64,000 bases of DNA from Actinomyces israelii DSM 43320 (GCF_000711965.1 NZ_JONS01000014.1:1-64000); one strand, 5' to 3'. Shown: positions 35,885 through 44,767, numbered from the stretch's first letter. The notes: a model not told the origin generated them from the letters alone. A program made the numbers and translations.

Positions 35885-38800
35885 GTGTCGACACTGGACA
35901 GCACCGCCGCAGGCTTCGGAGCCAACGAGTGGATGGTGGAGGAGATGCGGGATGCCTGGCTGGCCGACCCCTCCTCGGTGACACCGCAGTGGCGGGCCCT
36001 GTTCGAGGGCGCGGCGGCCTCCGGCCCGCACACCGCGGATCCCGCTGCGGGCGGCGCGGCCGCACCGGCCCCGTCGTCGGCGCTGCGGCCCTCCCCCCGC
36101 CGCCCGTCCACGGCCATACAGGACGTGACCCGCTCGGACCTGCCGCCCGCACCGCCCTCGGACGCCGCCCCGCCGACGTCGCCCTACGCCCAGCGCACGG
36201 CTCACCACTACACCGGCTCGTCAGACGACGACGCCTGCCAGGACCACGACTCGCGCATGAGGGGGGCCGCCGCCCGCACGGCCAAGAACATGGAGGCGTC
36301 GCTGTCGATCCCGACCGCCACCTCCGCCCGCGCCATCCCCGCCAAGGTCCTCATCGAGAACCGTGCGATCATCAACGGGCACCTCCTCCACACCCACGGC
36401 GGCAAGATCTCCTTCACCCACCTCATCGGGTGGGCCGTCGTCGAGGCTCTGACCGAGATGCCCTCCATGAACGTCTCGTACACCACCGACGCCGCCGGTA
36501 AGCCCGCCCTCCACGCGCCCGCCCACGTCGCCTTCGGCCTGGCCATCGACGTCCCCGCCCCCGGCGGCGAGCGCCGTCTGCTGGTGCCCTCCATCAAGAA
36601 GGCGGACCTCATGGACGCCGCCGGCTTCGTGGCCGCCTACGAGGAGCTGGTCGCCAGGGCGCGCGCGGGCGGGCTGGAGGTCGAGGACTTCCGCGGCACG
36701 ACGGTCACACTGACCAATCCCGGCATGATCGGCACCCTGCACTCGGTGCCGCGTCTCATGCCCGGGCAGGGCCTGATCGTCGGGGTGGGCGCCATGGCGT
36801 ACCCGGCCGCCTTCGCCGGCGCCAGCGAGAAGACCCTCGCCCGCCACGGTGTCGGCAAGGTGGTCACACTGACCTCCACCTACGATCACCGCGTCATCCA
36901 GGGGGCGGCCTCCGGGGAGTTCCTGCGGCTGGTGGAGCGCAAGCTGCTCGGCCTGGACGGGTTCTGGGAGCGGATCTTCGAGTCCCTGCGCATCCCGCAC
37001 GAGCCTGTCGCCTGGGCCCGCGACGCCACCTACGACCCCGATCTGGAGACGGGCAAGCCCGCGCGCGTGGCCGAGCTCATCCACGCCTTCCGCCAGCGCG
37101 GCCACCTGGCGGCGGACACCGACCCCCTGACCTACCGCCTGCGGCGCCACCCGGACCTGGACCTGTCCTCCTACGGGCTGAGCCTGTGGGACCTGGACCG
37201 CACCTTCCCGACCGGCGGCCTGGGCGGCACCGAGCGCGCCACCCTGCGCGAGATCCTCGCGCGCCTTCGCCGCGCCTACTGCCGCACCGCCGGCATCGAG
37301 TACATGCACATCCAGGACCCGGCCCAGCGCACCTGGTGGCAGGAGCGTCTCGAGGGCGAGTGGATGGCGGTCACCCCGGCCGAGCGCCGTCGGATCCTGA
37401 CCAAGCTGGAGCAGGCGGAGGCCTTCGAGACCTTCCTGCAGACCAAGTACGTGGGCCAGAAGCGCTTCAGCCTGGAGGGAGGGGAGTCCCTCATCGTCCT
37501 GCTGGACCGGCTGCTGGACTCGGCCGCCCACGACGGCCTGGACGAGGTCGTCATCGGCATGACCCACCGCGGCCGGCTCAACGTGCTGACCAATATCGCC
37601 GGGAAGTCCTACGGGCAGGTCTTCGACGAGTTCGACGGCACCAGCGTCATCGAGGGCGCGGGCACCGGGGACGTGAAGTACCACCTGGGCACCGAGGGCG
37701 TCTTCACCGGCACCGACGGGGTGAGCACGCGCGTGTCCCTGGCGGCCAACCCCTCCCACCTGGAGACGGTCGACGGCGTCGTCGAGGGGATCGTGCGCGC
37801 CAAGCAGGACCGCATCGGCCTGGGCGACAAGGGCTACACGGTGCTGCCCGTGCTGGTGCACGGCGACGCCGCCTTCGCAGGGCAGGGCGTGGTCTACGAG
37901 ACCCTCAACATGAGCCAGCTGCCCGCCTACCGCACCGGCGGCACCGTGCACATCGTGGTCAACAACCAGATCGGCTTCACCACCGGGGCGGCGTCGGCCC
38001 GCTCGACCACATACGCCACCGACCTGGCCAAGGGGCTGCAGGTGCCGATCTTCCACATCAACGCCGACGACCCCGAGACGGTCGCCCGGGCCGCCCACCG
38101 CGCCTACGAGTACCGGGCGGCCTTCCACAAGGACGTCATCATCGACCTCATCTGCTACCGCCGCCGCGGCCACAACGAGGGAGACGACCCGTCGATGACC
38201 CAGCCGGTCATGTACCGCCTCATCGACTCCCTGCCGTCGACCCGCACGGTCTACACCGCCGACCTGGTGGGACGCGGGGACATCGCGGCCGAGGATGCCC
38301 AGCGGATCGAGGAGGAGTTCCACGGCGAGCTGGAACGGATCTTCGCCGAGACCCGGGCCGCCCACGCGCGCTCGGGCGGCACCGCTCAGAGCGCCTCCAG
38401 CGACTCCTTCGACGCCACCGACCCCACGAAGGTCGGCCTGCAGACCACCAGCCTGGAGGTGCCCGCCTCCCAGCGCGCCGGCGAGGGCATGATGATCGGC
38501 TGGACCAGCGCGGTCCCGCGCCACGTCGTCGAGCGCATCGGGGACGCCCAGGTCGCCTACCCGGAGGGGTTCACGGTCCACCCCAAGCTGGGGGCCATGC
38601 TCGCCAGGCGGCGGCGCGCCACCCGTGAGGGCGGCATCGACTGGGCCCTGAGCGAGCTCATCGCGCTCGGCTCCCTCCTCATGGAGGGCGTGCCGGTGCG
38701 CATGGCCGGCGAGGACACCAGGCGCGCCACCTTCGCCCAGCGCCACGCCGTCCTGCACGACAACGACTCGGGCGCCGAGTGGACGCCGCTGGACTTCCTC

Positions 38801-39670
38801 ACCCCGGACCAGGCGCCGCTGAGCATCTACGACTCGCTGCTGAGCGAGTACGCGGCGCTCGCCTTCGAGTACGGCTACGCGGTGGAGCGCCCGGAGGGGC
38901 TGACGGTCTGGGAGGCGCAGTTCGGCGACTTCGCCAACGGCGCCCAGTGCGTGATCGACGAGTACATCGCCTCCGCCGGGCAGAAGTGGGGCCAGCGCTC
39001 CGGCCTGGTCATGCTCCTGCCGCACGGCCAGGAGGGCCAGGGACCGGACCACTCCTCGGCCCGCATCGAGCGCTACCTGCAGATGTGCGCCCAGGGGAAC
39101 ATGCGGGTGGTCATGCCCTCGACGCCCGCCAACCACTTCCACCTGCTGCGCGAGCACGCCTACTCCCGTCCGCGCCGCCCGCTGGTCGTGTTCACCCCCA
39201 AGCAGCTGCTGCGGCTCAAGGCCGCGACCTCCCAGGTGGATGACCTCACCGCCGGGGCCTTCCTGCCGGTCGTCGGCGAGACCGACGAGCGGGTCGCCGC
39301 CGGCGCGGGCGTCGACCGGGTGCTGCTGTGCTCGGGCCGGGTGTACTACGCGCTGGTCGACGAGCGGGCCGAGCGGGGCGACGCGTCCACCGCGATCGTC
39401 CGCCTCGAGCAGCTCTACCCGCTGCCTGAGGCCGAGCTGGCCGAGGCGCTGGCCCCCTACGCGGGCGCCGAGCTCGTCTTCGTCCAGGACGAGGCCGCCA
39501 ACCAGGGCATCTGGCCGTGGCTCGCCCTGCACATGCCCGCCTCTCTCACCGGCGGCGGGCGGCTGCGGCTCGCCTCCCCGACCGAGGCGGCCTCCCCGGC
39601 GGTCGGCAGCGCCGGCGCCTACCGGGCGCAGCAGGCGGCGCTCATGGCGGCGGCCTTCGATCGCGGCTGA
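35885..39670 (+). CDS. kgd: Multifunctional 2-oxoglutarate dehydrogenase/decarboxylase E1-E2 fusion
   Basis: A protein of 1261 residues that carries the succinyltransferase (E2) and thiamine-dependent E1 activities of the TCA cycle in one chain, as in mycobacteria and corynebacteria. Order: a short E1-type N-terminal helix (ANEWMVEEMRDAWLADP, about 14-30), an Ala/Pro linker (about 45-110), the E2 catalytic domain ending in DHRVIQGAASGEFLR (catalytic His about 335), then E1 with HRGRLNVLTNI (about 560), HGDAAFAGQG (diphosphate binding) and the transketolase-like C-terminus. There is no lipoyl domain; the lipoyl carrier would come from another E2. The start is GTG 35885 with GAGGAGA about 10 nt upstream. 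Confidence 0.96.
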   Translation: MSTLDSTAAGFGANEWMVEEMRDAWLADPSSVTPQWRALFEGAAASGPHTADPAAGGAAAPAPSSALRPSPRRPSTAIQDVTRSDLPPAPPSDAAPPTSPYAQRTAHHYTGSSDDDACQDHDSRMRGAAARTAKNMEASLSIPTATSARAIPAKVLIENRAIINGHLLHTHGGKISFTHLIGWAVVEALTEMPSMNVSYTTDAAGKPALHAPAHVAFGLAIDVPAPGGERRLLVPSIKKADLMDAAGFVAAYEELVARARAGGLEVEDFRGTTVTLTNPGMIGTLHSVPRLMPGQGLIVGVGAMAYPAAFAGASEKTLARHGVGKVVTLTSTYDHRVIQGAASGEFLRLVERKLLGLDGFWERIFESLRIPHEPVAWARDATYDPDLETGKPARVAELIHAFRQRGHLAADTDPLTYRLRRHPDLDLSSYGLSLWDLDRTFPTGGLGGTERATLREILARLRRAYCRTAGIEYMHIQDPAQRTWWQERLEGEWMAVTPAERRRILTKLEQAEAFETFLQTKYVGQKRFSLEGGESLIVLLDRLLDSAAHDGLDEVVIGMTHRGRLNVLTNIAGKSYGQVFDEFDGTSVIEGAGTGDVKYHLGTEGVFTGTDGVSTRVSLAANPSHLETVDGVVEGIVRAKQDRIGLGDKGYTVLPVLVHGDAAFAGQGVVYETLNMSQLPAYRTGGTVHIVVNNQIGFTTGAASARSTTYATDLAKGLQVPIFHINADDPETVARAAHRAYEYRAAFHKDVIIDLICYRRRGHNEGDDPSMTQPVMYRLIDSLPSTRTVYTADLVGRGDIAAEDAQRIEEEFHGELERIFAETRAAHARSGGTAQSASSDSFDATDPTKVGLQTTSLEVPASQRAGEGMMIGWTSAVPRHVVERIGDAQVAYPEGFTVHPKLGAMLARRRRATREGGIDWALSELIALGSLLMEGVPVRMAGEDTRRATFAQRHAVLHDNDSGAEWTPLDFLTPDQAPLSIYDSLLSEYAALAFEYGYAVERPEGLTVWEAQFGDFANGAQCVIDEYIASAGQKWGQRSGLVMLLPHGQEGQGPDHSSARIERYLQMCAQGNMRVVMPSTPANHFHLLREHAYSRPRRPLVVFTPKQLLRLKAATSQVDDLTAGAFLPVVGETDERVAAGAGVDRVLLCSGRVYYALVDERAERGDASTAIVRLEQLYPLPEAELAEALAPYAGAELVFVQDEAANQGIWPWLALHMPASLTGGGRLRLASPTEAASPAVGSAGAYRAQQAALMAAAFDRG

Positions 39671-39868
39671 CCGTCCCGACGGCCCTGAGCCTCCTCGACC
39701 GGCTCCGACGGCCCTGCCTGTGAGCCTGCCCGCCCGGGGGACGCGCCGTCGTTGACGCGTCCGGGCCCGGGGCGCGGTAGCGTCTCCTTCAGGAGGAACT
39801 GCACGACGGCGGATCGCGGCAGCCGGCGCTGGGTCCGGCCCGATGGCCGTCGAGAGGAAAGGAGCCAT

Positions 39869-40459
39869 GTGGACGAGACCCGGATCCACTTCATCGGCGA
39901 CGAGCTCGTAGCCGGCTACGGCGACCCTCGGGCCCTGGGGTGGGCCGGGCGCGTCATGGCGCGCACCCCCCGAGACCTGGAGGCCTTCTGGGCGACGCTG
40001 GCCGTGCCCCGGGAGACGACGGTCCAGCTCGCCGACCGCTGGCCGCCCGAGGTGGCCCTGCGCTCCACCCACACCGGGGTGAACCGCATGGTCATCGGGC
40101 TGGGGGTGGCCGACGTCGGCTCCGGCATCTCGCCCGCGCGCAGCCGCCTGGCGCTGGCCAACATCCTGGACAAGGCCGCCGGCGAGCAGCGGTCCTGCTT
40201 CGTGGTCGGGCCCCCGCCGCTGCCCAGCGTCAGCCCCGACGCGACGGCGGCCCTGTCGCGCGCCGCGACCGAGGTGTGCCACCGGCGCAGGGTCCCCTAC
40301 GTGGAGACCTTCGAGCCGCTGCGCAACCACGACCAGTGGATCACCGACGTCGCCGCGGCCGGCGGCGACCACCCCGGCCAGGCCGGCTACGGCCTGCTCG
40401 CCTGGCTGGTGCTGCACCGTGGCTGGTACGAGTGGCTGGGCGTGTCCCAGCCCTCCTGA
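39869..40459 (+). CDS. SGNH/GDSL-like hydrolase, nucleophile position altered
   Basis: A protein of 196 residues without signal peptide. It shows the layout of SGNH hydrolases: block I FIGDELVAGYGDP near the N-terminus, block V GGDHPGQAGYG near the C-terminus with the Asp and His of the catalytic triad. The usual Ser of GDSL is Glu (GDEL), so either a different residue acts or the protein is not a classical esterase. The start is GTG 39869 with AAAGGAG 5 nt upstream. It stands alone between kgd and a convergent gene; the gap behind it holds repeat copy 3. Confidence 0.65.
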   Translation: MDETRIHFIGDELVAGYGDPRALGWAGRVMARTPRDLEAFWATLAVPRETTVQLADRWPPEVALRSTHTGVNRMVIGLGVADVGSGISPARSRLALANILDKAAGEQRSCFVVGPPPLPSVSPDATAALSRAATEVCHRRRVPYVETFEPLRNHDQWITDVAAAGGDHPGQAGYGLLAWLVLHRGWYEWLGVSQPS

Positions 40460-40475
40460 GCGCCTCCCCTGCGCC

Positions 40476-40507
40476 GAGATCGGTTCATCTCCGGCTCGAG
40501 ATCGGTT
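40476..40507 (+). repeat. 22-nt-phased GAGAYCGG intergenic repeat, copy 3
   Basis: GAGATCGGTT at 40476-40485 and again at 40498-40507, 22 nt apart, with TCTCCGGCTC between. It lies in the gap between two convergent stops. Confidence 0.7.
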
Positions 40508-40555
40508 CGCCCCCTGTCCGCCGCGCTGAGCCGGTCCCGGCCCTCGCGCCTCGGC

Positions 40556-40840
40556 TCAGGCCACGGAGTAGACGCGGATGTCCGGGTCGGCCTTGAACAA
40601 CGGGGTCAGGCCTGGGACGACCTTGGCGGTGAACAGCTCGCTGGTCAGGTAGGCGCCGGCCTGCTCGACGGTCTCGAAGCCGTGGAGGACCTGGACGTCC
40701 TCGTCGCGGACGAGCAGCTCCTTGCTCTCCGCGCCGGGGACCGTGTCGAGGAACTCCTGCTTGTAGTCGGAGTAGATCCTGGCGCCGGCGGCGCGGTCGG
40801 CCGGGTCAATGGTCATGGTGACCTGGAGGTAGGCGGTCAT
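40556..40840 (-). CDS. Antibiotic biosynthesis monooxygenase-like small protein
   Basis: A protein of 94 residues with a dimeric alpha-beta-barrel pattern: MTAYLQVTMTIDPADRAAG, a central acidic helix and the strand ESKELLVRDEDVQVLHGFE, ending with a helix and a short strand. Such proteins act as small oxygenases or stress-related enzymes; the substrate is unknown. The start is ATG 40840 with GAAGGAG upstream. It is not obviously in an operon. Confidence 0.65.
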   Translation of the reverse strand: MTAYLQVTMTIDPADRAAGARIYSDYKQEFLDTVPGAESKELLVRDEDVQVLHGFETVEQAGAYLTSELFTAKVVPGLTPLFKADPDIRVYSVA

Positions 40841-41005
40841 GGTGGCTCCTTCGATGTCGGGTGGCGCCCGGTGCCGGTCGGCCGCCGGCGCGTCACTGCC
40901 CACACCGTAGGAATCGGCGCGGCGGCGCCGGTAGAGGCTCTTGGCTGATGCCGGCATCACGCGACGTTATGCCCCGGCGCCGGGGCGGCCGCCCTGCGCG
41001 CCCGG

Positions 41006-41974
41006 TTATGGGCCGCCCTCGGAGGCGAGGCCCCCGGCCAGGGACTCGAGCTCGTCCGCAATCGGCGACGCGCCGTCCCAGGCGGCCTCGTAGGCGATGG
41101 TGATGGCCGCGCCGTCGACATCGACCACAGGGCGCGCACGCGATTCGACGGAGGTCACCTTCGAGCGGGGCAGGAGCGCGCTGCCCAGCCCCATCCCCGC
41201 CCAGCCCTCGAGCACCCGGTAGCTGGCGGCCTCTCCCGAGTAGGCCCGCAGGGGCAGGCCGCGGTCGGCAAGCAGGCCGCGCTCTCCCGAGTAGGCCCGC
41301 AGGGGCAGGCCGCGGTCGGCAAGCAGGCCGCGGGTGAAGGTCGTCAGCCCGCAGGTGTCGGGGACGAGAAGAAGGGTGCGGTGCGCAAGCTCGTCAACGC
41401 GGGCGGCCGCAGTCGCCGCAGAAGGGGCTCCTGCGTCGCCCGCCTCCGGCTCGACGAGCACGACGGGCTCGCTGCCTATGACGCGGTGTCGGCAGCGGGT
41501 GAGCGGGAGAACGGCGGGGACGACAATGAGGTCGAGCTCGCCGTCGTCAAGCGCGGCACACAGCTCGGACAGGTCGGCCTCGCGCAGGACGAGGGAGTCC
41601 TTCCCGCGGCCGGGGAGGGCGGCGACGGCGCGCTGGGCGCGGGCTACGACGCCCGCGCTGATGAGCGGGGAGACGCCGACGCGCACGGGGAGCGGTTCGG
41701 GAGCGTGCCAGTGGCGGGCCTCGGCGGTAACGGTGTCGAGCGCGGCCAGCGCGGCATCGACCCTGGGCAGGATCGCCGCGCCGAAGGCGGTGGGAGTGGT
41801 CCCGCGCGTGCTGCGCTCGAAGAGCCGATCGCCGAGAGCCTCCTCCAGACGGCGGATGGCGTTGGACAGCGCCGGCTGCGTAAGGCTGTGCTCCCGGGCG
41901 GCCGCGCTGAAGGAGCCGGTTCGAGCGACCGCCTGAGCGTAGCGCAGGCCCTCGGGACTGAGTCGGTCGTTCAC
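41006..41974 (-). CDS. LysR family transcriptional regulator with internal 17-residue duplication
   Basis: A protein of 322 residues: an N-terminal winged HTH (LSPEGLRYAQAVARTGSFS, then AAAREHSLTQPALSNAIRRLEE), then a periplasmic-binding-protein-like sensor domain. In the second half RGLLADRGLPLRAYSGE occurs twice in tandem, from a perfect 51-bp DNA duplication. Without it the protein would have the usual LysR length (305). The duplication keeps the frame but adds a loop in the effector domain, so ligand response may change. The start is GTG 41974. The YczE-like gene ends 9 bp before it on the same strand. Confidence 0.85.
   Translation of the reverse strand: MNDRLSPEGLRYAQAVARTGSFSAAAREHSLTQPALSNAIRRLEEALGDRLFERSTRGTTPTAFGAAILPRVDAALAALDTVTAEARHWHAPEPLPVRVGVSPLISAGVVARAQRAVAALPGRGKDSLVLREADLSELCAALDDGELDLIVVPAVLPLTRCRHRVIGSEPVVLVEPEAGDAGAPSAATAAARVDELAHRTLLLVPDTCGLTTFTRGLLADRGLPLRAYSGERGLLADRGLPLRAYSGEAASYRVLEGWAGMGLGSALLPRSKVTSVESRARPVVDVDGAAITIAYEAAWDGASPIADELESLAGGLASEGGP
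41231..41332. repeat. 51-bp perfect tandem duplication inside the LysR gene
   Basis: Positions 41231-41281 and 41282-41332 are identical. 51 bp is 17 codons, so the frame is kept. Perfect identity points to a very recent event. Confidence 0.9.
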
Positions 41975-41983
41975 ACCGGCAGT

Positions 41984-42679
41984 CTACGGAGGGACCCGCC
42001 CCGGCGGCTGGCCGACCAGGCGGCTGGAGATCCTCGTGTTGCACAGGCCGATGATCGGGCCGAGGAAGAAGCCCATGACGATCGTCCCGACGGCCACGAT
42101 CCCCAGGGAGAGGTCGAAGCCGGTCAGGACGAGCGCGAGGGCGATGGCGAGGACGTCCTGGGTCACGCGGAAGGCGCGGTAGCTCACCCGCGGGAGCTCC
42201 CGGTTGATCGCGGGGGCGATGCCGTCGTAGGGCCCCTGCCCCAGGTCGCAGGTGATGTACATCGATACGCCCAGGCTGAACAGGCCCATCCCGATGAGCA
42301 GGCACACGAGCATTCCGGCAACGGTGTACGTGAACGTGAGGTACTCGGCGTAGACGGCCTGGAAGAAATCGACCAGCACCCCCACCATGGTGAAGTTGAG
42401 GACGGTTCCCAGGCCGAAGATCGTCCTGTCGAAGGGGATGACCACAACGAGCAGGAGGATATTGACGATCGGGACGACCGCGGCGAAGGAGAGGCCGGAC
42501 AGGTGGGCCACGCCCTGCAGGAAGGCGGTGTAGGGGTCGACGCCGGCGTGCCCGATGAGGAGGATCGCGATCCCGAGCGAGGTGATGATCTCCCCGACGA
42601 CGCACACGAGGACGCGGCGCAGGAGGGAGCCGCCCCGCAGGGTCCACTGCTTCTTGTCCGTCAAGCGTCCCGAAGGCAT
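41984..42679 (-). CDS. YczE/YitT-like integral membrane protein
   Basis: A membrane protein of 231 residues with about five to six hydrophobic segments (RVLVCVVGEIITSLGIAILL, VPIVNILLLVVVIPF, VAGMLVCLLIGMGLFSLG). It contains the family pattern DLGQGPYDGI. The function of YczE-type proteins is not settled; some affect export or transport. The start is taken at ATG 42679 (MPSGRLTDK); a GTG at 42763 gives 28 more residues but has no Shine-Dalgarno either. It lies between deoC and the LysR gene, same strand. Confidence 0.72.
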   Translation of the reverse strand: MPSGRLTDKKQWTLRGGSLLRRVLVCVVGEIITSLGIAILLIGHAGVDPYTAFLQGVAHLSGLSFAAVVPIVNILLLVVVIPFDRTIFGLGTVLNFTMVGVLVDFFQAVYAEYLTFTYTVAGMLVCLLIGMGLFSLGVSMYITCDLGQGPYDGIAPAINRELPRVSYRAFRVTQDVLAIALALVLTGFDLSLGIVAVGTIVMGFFLGPIIGLCNTRISSRLVGQPPGRVPP

Positions 42680-42790
42680 CTCGCACCGTCCTGGCTGTCG
42701 CCCCTGCGGCAGCGGGGCGGCGACCCCGCCGCCGGCTCCGTCGTCGTCGAGGGGGCCTGTCACGTGCCGAGGGTACCGCCCGGGACGCCG

Positions 42791-43507
42791 TCACTCCTGG
42801 CCGAGGACGACGGGAACCGACCGGTAGCCCACGCCCATGCGGTCGATCCCCATGTCGATCAGGCGCAGGAAGTGCTCGCGGTCGCGGATGGCGCCGGAGC
42901 CCTTGACCCTGGCCCGCCCGGCGGCCGCGTCCTGCATGAGGCGGACCATGTCGTCGAAGGCGCCGGTGCGCTCGCCGTGGGTCGGCGTGCCGGTGTAGAA
43001 GCCGGTCGAGGTCTTGATGAAGTCGGTGCCGGCGGCGATGGCGGCCTCGGCCGCTGCGCGGATCTCGTCGTCGGTCAGCGCGTCCGTCTCCAAGATGGTC
43101 TTGACGATGACGCCCTTGGCGTGGCACAGCTCGACGACGGCCCTGAGGTCCTCGGTGACGCGCTCGATCTCGCCGCCGCGCAGCCGGCCGTAGTTCATCA
43201 CGATGTCGAGGTCCTCGATCGGGTGCTCCAGGGCGATCTCGGCCTGGGCCGCCTTGGAGCGCGTGCTCGAGGTGCCGAAGGGGAAGTCGATGACGACGCA
43301 GATCCCCGTACCAGTGCCCGCCACGAGGGGAAGAGCGGTCTCGATGTGGGCGGGATTGATGCACACCGTCTTGCAGCGGAGCTCGACGGCGGCGCGGACC
43401 TCGCGCTCGACGTCCGCGGTGGTGAACTCAGGCTTGAGGATCGAGTAGTCGATGTAGGCGGCGAGCTCGTCCCGGGTCATCTCGGCGGCGGGCTTGGTGG
43501 GGTGCAT
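42791..43507 (-). CDS. deoC: Deoxyribose-phosphate aldolase
   Basis: A class I aldolase of 238 residues that splits 2-deoxyribose 5-phosphate into acetaldehyde and glyceraldehyde 3-phosphate. The Schiff-base lysine is in the conserved GTDFIKTSTGF (about residue 160); VIDFPFG and KVKGSGAIRD-type motifs (ARVKGSGAIRD) complete the barrel. The start is ATG 43507. The TGTATATACA palindrome 81 bp upstream (43588-43597) and the GntR gene next door suggest control by that regulator. Confidence 0.93.
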   Translation of the reverse strand: MHPTKPAAEMTRDELAAYIDYSILKPEFTTADVEREVRAAVELRCKTVCINPAHIETALPLVAGTGTGICVVIDFPFGTSSTRSKAAQAEIALEHPIEDLDIVMNYGRLRGGEIERVTEDLRAVVELCHAKGVIVKTILETDALTDDEIRAAAEAAIAAGTDFIKTSTGFYTGTPTHGERTGAFDDMVRLMQDAAAGRARVKGSGAIRDREHFLRLIDMGIDRMGVGYRSVPVVLGQE

Positions 43508-43587
43508 GGGTGTCTTCTTTCTTGCGTGGTCTCACGGGTGCGGGAGGCGGAGGGGACTTCCCCGGGCGCCTCAGCGAGAACCATACC

Positions 43588-43597
43588 TGTATATACA
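43588..43597. promoter_or_regulatory. Candidate GntR operator in front of deoC
   Basis: TGTATATACA is a perfect 10-bp palindrome, AT-rich in GC-rich surroundings, in the deoC leader. The same core occurs upstream of the GntR gene (44492-44501). Confidence 0.55.
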
Positions 43598-43719
43598 TCC
43601 TGTTGGACAGGGTGCGGGAGCGCGATCCGCACCACGTCCGCGCGCCCGTCCTGGCCCCGGACGCAGAGGCGGGGGCGCCCGCGGTGAGCGCCCCCGCCGG
43701 ATCCGTCGATGCGAGAGCG

Positions 43720-44445
43720 TCAGCCCACCGAGCCGAGGGTGTCGATCGCCCAGCGCGCGCCGATGTAGGCGGTCTCGGTCGTCTCGACAGGGGTGCCCTC
43801 CGGATCGGTGACCGTCCGAGTCTCGACCAGCAGCGCGGTCGGCTCGTCAACCAGCAGGAGCCTGCACTCCTCCGCCGTCGCCAGGCGCGAGGTCACCACG
43901 CCGCTGGTCCTGGCCAGCACGGCGCCGGCGCCCCTGAGGGCGGCGTGCAGGGAGCCGCCGGCCAGATCGGCCTGGAGGACGGCGCGGTACCTCTCGGGAA
44001 GGTGCACCCGCTCCCGGGCCACGGGCGCGCCGTCGGCGCAGCGGACGCGATCGATGAAGACCAGGGTGGACTTGGGATCCATCCCGAGCGCCCGCGCCTC
44101 AACGGGCCGGACGACGAGGCCGGCCTCGAGGACGGCCGACGAGGCGGCCATGCCGCGGACCCGGAGCTCCTCGGTGAAGGAGCGCAGAAGCGCGTCGGGG
44201 CGGTGGAGCTGCGGGGCGGCCACGAAGCTGCCGACGCCGCGCCGGCGCTCGATCCGGCCGCTCTCGCGCAGCCTCTCCAGCGCGTGCCGGGCGGTCATAC
44301 GGCTGACGGCGAACCTGTCGGCGAGCTGGGATTCCGAGGGCAGCAGGGCGCCCACCGGCAGTCTCCCGCACTCCTCCTCCAGCCACTCGCCGATCTCCCG
44401 GTAGCGGGGCCTGTCCTGCTCATCGGCAGTCGCCTTGACTGGCAT
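43720..44445 (-). CDS. GntR family regulator (HutC/UTRA type)
   Basis: A protein of 241 residues: an N-terminal winged HTH (YREIGEWLEEECGRLPVGALL, then LPSESQLADRFAVSRMTARHAL, then RRRGVGSFVA) and a C-terminal UTRA ligand-binding domain (about 90-240). HutC-type regulators often sense sugar phosphates or amino-acid derivatives. The start is ATG 44445 with AGGAGGAG upstream. The twin TATATAC sites at 43588 and 44492 suggest it controls itself and the deoC gene; its effector may be a nucleoside or sugar phosphate (inference). Confidence 0.87.
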   Translation of the reverse strand: MPVKATADEQDRPRYREIGEWLEEECGRLPVGALLPSESQLADRFAVSRMTARHALERLRESGRIERRRGVGSFVAAPQLHRPDALLRSFTEELRVRGMAASSAVLEAGLVVRPVEARALGMDPKSTLVFIDRVRCADGAPVARERVHLPERYRAVLQADLAGGSLHAALRGAGAVLARTSGVVTSRLATAEECRLLLVDEPTALLVETRTVTDPEGTPVETTETAYIGARWAIDTLGSVG

Positions 44446-44491
44446 GCGCTCCTCCTGACAGACACCCCGGGGCCAGAAACCGGCCCACAGC

Positions 44492-44501
44492 AGTATATAC
44501 A
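44492..44501. promoter_or_regulatory. Candidate GntR autoregulatory operator
   Basis: AGTATATACA shares the GTATATAC core with the palindrome at 43588-43597 and lies about 47 bp upstream of the GntR start. Confidence 0.5.
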
Positions 44502-44617
44502 AGAGCAGGTCCTCTCGCCGTCGCGCGGGATGCCGGCGGCGTGCGCACGGCCGCGCCGCCCCGCCGGCGGCCCGACAGCGCCTCAGAGCCCGCGCACCCG
44601 CGCCGGAACGATGACGA

Positions 44618-44651
44618 GCGCGGCCGGCCACCGCAGGGTGACCGGCCGCGC
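44618..44651 (-). terminator. Strong hairpin downstream of bL37
   Basis: A stem of 15 bp with one G-U wobble (arms 44618-44632 and 44637-44651) and a GCAG/CTGC tetraloop, 42 nt past the bL37 stop. One of the strongest hairpins in the window. Confidence 0.6.
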
Positions 44652-44692
44652 CATCGGCTGCCCGGGTGCGGCGCCGGACGCGCAGACCCGGC

Positions 44693-44767
44693 TCAGGCGT
44701 TGGGGCGCTTGCCGTGGTTGGCGCTGTTCTTGGCGCGTGCACGACGCTTGCGACCGCGCTTGCCCAT
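44693..44767 (-). CDS. Ribosomal protein bL37
   Basis: A basic protein of only 24 residues: MGKRGRKRRARAKNSANHG, then KRPNA. It matches the actinobacterial large-subunit protein bL37 known from mycobacterial ribosome structures (start M-A/G-KRGRKKR, end ANHGKRPN). The start is ATG 44767 with GAGGAGG upstream. Its size makes it easy to miss. It lies downstream of sigR-rsrA on the same strand and has its own hairpin (44618-44651). Confidence 0.85.
   Translation of the reverse strand: MGKRGRKRRARAKNSANHGKRPNA

Noticed and set aside
36221-40417. Minus-strand open frame of 1398 codons opposite kgd
   Set aside because: It is a GC-rich shadow: composition is mostly Gly/Ala/Arg/Val/His with no domain, and the plus strand carries a full kgd with all motifs.
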